A DNA stretch of 64,000 bases from positions 62,001 to 126,000 of the forward strand of contig JAPDNP010000004.1 of the NCBI GenBank assembly GCA_025989215.1, in the 5' to 3' direction. The notes under the pieces are model-generated. The model had not been told where the DNA came from. It saw nothing but the letters and a program-made list of their open reading frames with translations, and did no database searches. Both the position numbers and the translations under genes were made by a program. Within the stretch, counting starts at the first letter, position 1. Every line of letters begins with the position of its first letter. This document shows positions 61,158 to 64,000 of this stretch, piece after piece. Source of the stretch: Neisseriaceae bacterium JH1-16 (lineage in GTDB: Bacteria > Pseudomonadota > Gammaproteobacteria > Burkholderiales > Chromobacteriaceae).

Positions 61158-61754
61158 TCAACGGCCGGCGCCCCCTGGGGTCGGCACGCAGGCGCCGTCC
61201 GGCGGACGCGGCGAACGATCGATGCCGTAGCGTGCGATCAGCGCGGCAAACTCGGCGCGATCGAGCGCCAGGTCGCCTTCCGGCAGCTGCAGCGCCAGCT
61301 CGCCCTCGCCAGCCAGGAAGGCCGCCAGCGCCCCCTCGCCGGCCGGCTGCCCCCGCTCGTCGATCAGGCATTCGGCCAAGGTTGTCCAGTCGCGGTCGTC
61401 GAGCCGCGCCAACTCGCCGGCCATCTCCAGATACAGGTCGCCGTCGTCGCTCAAGAAGGCGGCACGCGGCACCGCCTCCTCGCAGGGCGGCGTCAGCGTC
61501 CAGCCAACCGGGGCATGACGCGCCACGAACGGCGCGGCGTCGAGCGCGACATACACCTTCTGCGGACCGTTCTGCACGTAATAGCGCCCCTGCCCGTCGC
61601 GCGCATAATTGCGCTGCAGGAAGTCGAGCAGGCCGGTGTGCTCGACCCGCGTGCCGTCCAGCCACCACTGGCCGCGCGCGTCGAGGCGCAGCCATCCGTA
61701 CACCGCAGGCACGTTCGGCCACTTCGCCATCGCCGCCAGAACCATCGCATCCAT
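61158..61754 (-). CDS. Conserved beta-proteobacterial protein of unknown function
   Basis: 198 residues with AGGAGAG before the ATG. MAKWPNVPAVYGWLRLDARG and QNGPQKVYVALDAAPFVARH recall a DUF family widespread next to mltG/folate genes in beta-proteobacteria (I believe DUF2946, number from memory). No signal peptide, membrane helix or catalytic motif is visible. It lies about 100 bases upstream of mltG in the same direction and may be co-transcribed. Confidence 0.78.
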   Translation of the reverse strand: MDAMVLAAMAKWPNVPAVYGWLRLDARGQWWLDGTRVEHTGLLDFLQRNYARDGQGRYYVQNGPQKVYVALDAAPFVARHAPVGWTLTPPCEEAVPRAAFLSDDGDLYLEMAGELARLDDRDWTTLAECLIDERGQPAGEGALAAFLAGEGELALQLPEGDLALDRAEFAALIARYGIDRSPRPPDGACVPTPGGAGR

Positions 61755-61881
61755 TCACACTCTCCTTTGCGCCCAGCCGGATCCGGCCTGGCGATCCAGC
61801 CCGCCGTGCGCCTCGTTAAGCCGCGCAGTCCCTGTCATAAGCTGAGGCCGCAACTGCGCAACACAAGCCCGACACGGTTTC

Positions 61882-64000
61882 TTATCCCGCCCGCAGCACC
61901 GCCGACGGTGGCGTCCTCACCACGGTGCGCACCAGCGGCCAGCCGGACAGCGTCACCACCAGCATCCCCGCCCCCATGCCCAGCAGCGGCAGCCAGGGAT
62001 TGAGCGTCAGCGGCAGATTGAACAACTGGGTCGCCGCCACCGTGCCGAGCGCCATCGCGCCCAGGCCGGCCAACAGCCCAGCCAGCGCGCCGAGCCAGGC
62101 CAGCTCCGACAGCACCACGCCGCGCACCTGCTGGCGCGAGGCGCCGAGCGCCCGCATCAGCCCGGCGTCGAACAGCCGCTCGTCGCGGGTCGCCGCCAGC
62201 GCCGCCCACAACACCAGCAGCCCCGCCGCCAGCGCCAGCGCGAACATCGCCTCCACCGCGCGCGCCAGCCGGTCGACCACCGCGCGCACCTCGTCGATGA
62301 TCGCGGTCACGTCGATCACCGTCAGATTGGGGAAGCGCTGCACCAGCGCATTGACGGTTTCCTCGCTATCCGGCGGCAGGTGGAAGCTGGTGATGTAGCT
62401 AGCCGGCTGGTCGCCGAGCCAGCTAGCCGGCGCAATCACGAAGAAATTCACTCGGAAGCTGTCCCAGGCCACCTCGCGCAGGCTGGTCACCCGCGCCTCG
62501 TACGGCGTGCCGCCGATATCGAAAGTCAGCACGTCGCCCAACTTGATGCCCAACGTCTTCGCCAGCCCCTTCTCCACCGAGAACTGCGGCTTGGCGCGCT
62601 TGGCCGGCCACCAGGCGCCGCCGGAGAGCCGGTTGCCGGCCGGCAGCGCGTCGCTCCACGACAGGTTGAACTCGCGTTCGGCCAACCTTTTCGCCTGGTC
62701 CGACTCGTAGCGGTTCGGCTGCACCGCGGTGCCATTGATCTCGGTGAGGCGCGCCCGCACCATCGGCGACAGTACCGGCGCGGTCAGCCCGGACTGCGCC
62801 AGCTGATCGGCGACGCCGTCGCGCTGCGGCGGCTGGATATTGATCACGAAGCGGTTCGGCGCATCGGGCGGGATGCTGCGCTGCCAGGCGCCGATCAGGT
62901 CGGCCCGCACCACCGTCAGCGTCAGCAGCGCCATCAGTCCCACCGACAGCGCGACGATCTGGATCACCGCCAGCCAGGGCCGGCGCGCCAGGCTCGCCAC
63001 CCCGTGGCGCCAGCCGACCCGGCCGCCGGCCGGCAGGCGTCGTGCCAGCCACACCACCAGCGCGGCCACCAGTGCCACACCGGCCAGAAAGGCCGCCAGG
63101 CCGCCCAGCCACACCGCGGCGAGGCGCGCATCGCCGATCTGCCAGGCGGTCAGCCCCAACAGCACCGCCACCGCCAGCAGCGGCGCGATGAAACCTTGTC
63201 GGGTGGCCGGCAGTTCGGCGCGCAGCACCGCCAGCGCCGACACCTGGCGAATCGCGGCCAAGGGCGGCAGGGCCAGCCCGGCCAGCAGCACTAGCGCCGC
63301 GGTCGGCCCCATCGCCCAGGCGAACCAGCCCGGCTGCGGCAGCCCCTCGCCGAGCAGGCTGCCGGCCAGGCGCAACAGCAACTGCTGCACCGCGTAGCCC
63401 GCCACCGTGCCCAGCACGCCGGCGGCCAGCCCCACCAGCAGGAACAGCCCGGCGAACAAGCGCCACACCTCGCCCGAGGTCAACCCCAGGCTGCGCAGCA
63501 CCGCCACCGACTGCCAGTGACGCGCCAGATAGCGGCGCACCGCCAGCGCCACCGCGGCGGCAGCCAGCGCCACCGTCAGCATTGCGGTCATGCCGAGAAA
63601 ACGCCGCGCGCGCTCCAGCGCGCTCTTCACTTCGGGGCGCGCCTCCTCGACGTTCTCCAACCGTGCGCCGCGCGGCAGTCGCGGCGTGAGCCAGGCGCGC
63701 ATCGCCTCGACCCGGTCCGGCTCGCCGGCCAGCATCAGCCGCCAGCGTATCCGGCTGCCCTCTTGCACCAAGCCGGTGGCCGGCAGATCGGCCAGGTTGA
63801 ACATCAGCCGCGGCACGAAGTTGTAGAGATCGAGCGTGGCGTCCGGCTCGCGCACGATCTCGCCGGCCAGGGTCAGGCTGCGTTGGCCGACCTGCAGCGT
63901 ATCGCCAAGCTTCAGCTTCAGCCGGCCGATTAGCCGCGAGTCGGCCCAGGCCTCGCCCGGAGCCGGGTGCAGGACGCCGTTGACGAGCACGCCATCGGCG
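61882..64000 (-). CDS. FtsX-like ABC transporter permease (YbbP type), partial
   Basis: The 3' 706 codons; the frame is open through the window edge. At least eight hydrophobic helices in two FtsX-like blocks separated by periplasmic regions, ending LVVTLSGWPLVRTVVRTPPS. Proteins of this plan (about 800-840 residues) pair with a YbbA-like ATPase and may move lysophospholipids or lipoproteins. The ATPase gene is expected just beyond the window. Confidence 0.85.
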   Translation of the reverse strand, partial: ADGVLVNGVLHPAPGEAWADSRLIGRLKLKLGDTLQVGQRSLTLAGEIVREPDATLDLYNFVPRLMFNLADLPATGLVQEGSRIRWRLMLAGEPDRVEAMRAWLTPRLPRGARLENVEEARPEVKSALERARRFLGMTAMLTVALAAAAVALAVRRYLARHWQSVAVLRSLGLTSGEVWRLFAGLFLLVGLAAGVLGTVAGYAVQQLLLRLAGSLLGEGLPQPGWFAWAMGPTAALVLLAGLALPPLAAIRQVSALAVLRAELPATRQGFIAPLLAVAVLLGLTAWQIGDARLAAVWLGGLAAFLAGVALVAALVVWLARRLPAGGRVGWRHGVASLARRPWLAVIQIVALSVGLMALLTLTVVRADLIGAWQRSIPPDAPNRFVINIQPPQRDGVADQLAQSGLTAPVLSPMVRARLTEINGTAVQPNRYESDQAKRLAEREFNLSWSDALPAGNRLSGGAWWPAKRAKPQFSVEKGLAKTLGIKLGDVLTFDIGGTPYEARVTSLREVAWDSFRVNFFVIAPASWLGDQPASYITSFHLPPDSEETVNALVQRFPNLTVIDVTAIIDEVRAVVDRLARAVEAMFALALAAGLLVLWAALAATRDERLFDAGLMRALGASRQQVRGVVLSELAWLGALAGLLAGLGAMALGTVAATQLFNLPLTLNPWLPLLGMGAGMLVVTLSGWPLVRTVVRTPPSAVLRAG

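Overview
The window is GC-rich (about two thirds G+C by eye) and reads as the chromosome of a beta-proteobacterium, most likely of the Neisseriales/Chromobacteriaceae type. The evidence is the rpsF-priB-rpsR-rplI order, two chemoreceptors, an ortho-cleavage benzoate cluster of beta/gamma-proteobacterial type, a complete bacterial selenocysteine insertion set, and a densely repeated 9-base word that behaves like the DNA uptake sequences of Neisseria without matching them. The organism assignment is inference. No CRISPR array, rRNA operon, insertion sequence or prophage is visible.

Layout. 1-9.1 kb: end of an NCS2 nucleobase permease, a MerR regulator with a textbook 19-bp-spacer promoter, pirin with a divergent LysR gene, a soluble PAS-PAS chemoreceptor-like protein, then LysR/alanine racemase/periplasmic amino-acid-binding protein, a GNAT enzyme and an isochorismatase-fold hydrolase. 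9.2-10.3 kb: an AT-rich patch with a DUF4287 gene broken by one TGA and an orphan membrane-anchored protein. 10.3-13 kb: rubrerythrin, Fe-S (GlpC-like) protein and DUF3501 operon. 13.3-14.9 kb: Cache-type chemoreceptor. 15-24.7 kb: benzoate to beta-ketoadipate enol-lactone, in the order catB-catC-catA-benA-benB-benC-benD-benE on the minus strand, with a divergent LysR regulator and an IclR gene. 25-26.6 kb: Kef/YbaL antiporter. 27.1-31.9 kb: selA, antisense glpM, selB, a B3/B4-domain protein and tRNA-Sec (selC). 31.9-34.6 kb: patatin-like hydrolase and MFS transporter. 34.9-36.3 kb: ribosomal operon. 36.4-38.8 kb: copper cluster (copper chaperone, CsoR, Tat-exported multicopper oxidase, two palindromic operators). 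38.9-46.6 kb: rlmB, a large GGDEF-EAL protein, mfd. 46.7-49.5 kb: SDR and LysR pair, small envelope-stress-type proteins. 49.9-50.6 kb: decayed M48 metallopeptidase. 50.7-54.2 kb: ppsA with divergent ppsR. 54.4-55.9 kb: trpS preceded by a Trp-rich leader peptide and a terminator, then a DUF1737 gene. 55.9-56.7 kb: decayed ion channel. 56.7-61.8 kb: mltG-tmk-holB-tatD-MBL operon and an unknown upstream gene. 61.9-64 kb: an ABC permease cut by the window edge.

Most interesting signals. (1) Forty-two exact copies, by hand count, of TTGGCCGAA/TTCGGCCAA. One inverted pair forms the mfd terminator and another forms a perfect 20-bp palindrome; this is a candidate new uptake-sequence dialect. (2) A 16-codon open frame with three consecutive Trp codons followed by a strong terminator directly upstream of trpS, i.e. 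a candidate ribosome-mediated attenuator of tryptophanyl-tRNA synthetase. (3) A family of about 143-bp palindromic elements that abut or overlap stop codons (benE, ppsR, and a relative after the multicopper oxidase gene) and show compensatory changes in their central stem. (4) Three genes (DUF4287, ion channel, LoiP-type peptidase) broken by only a few lesions.
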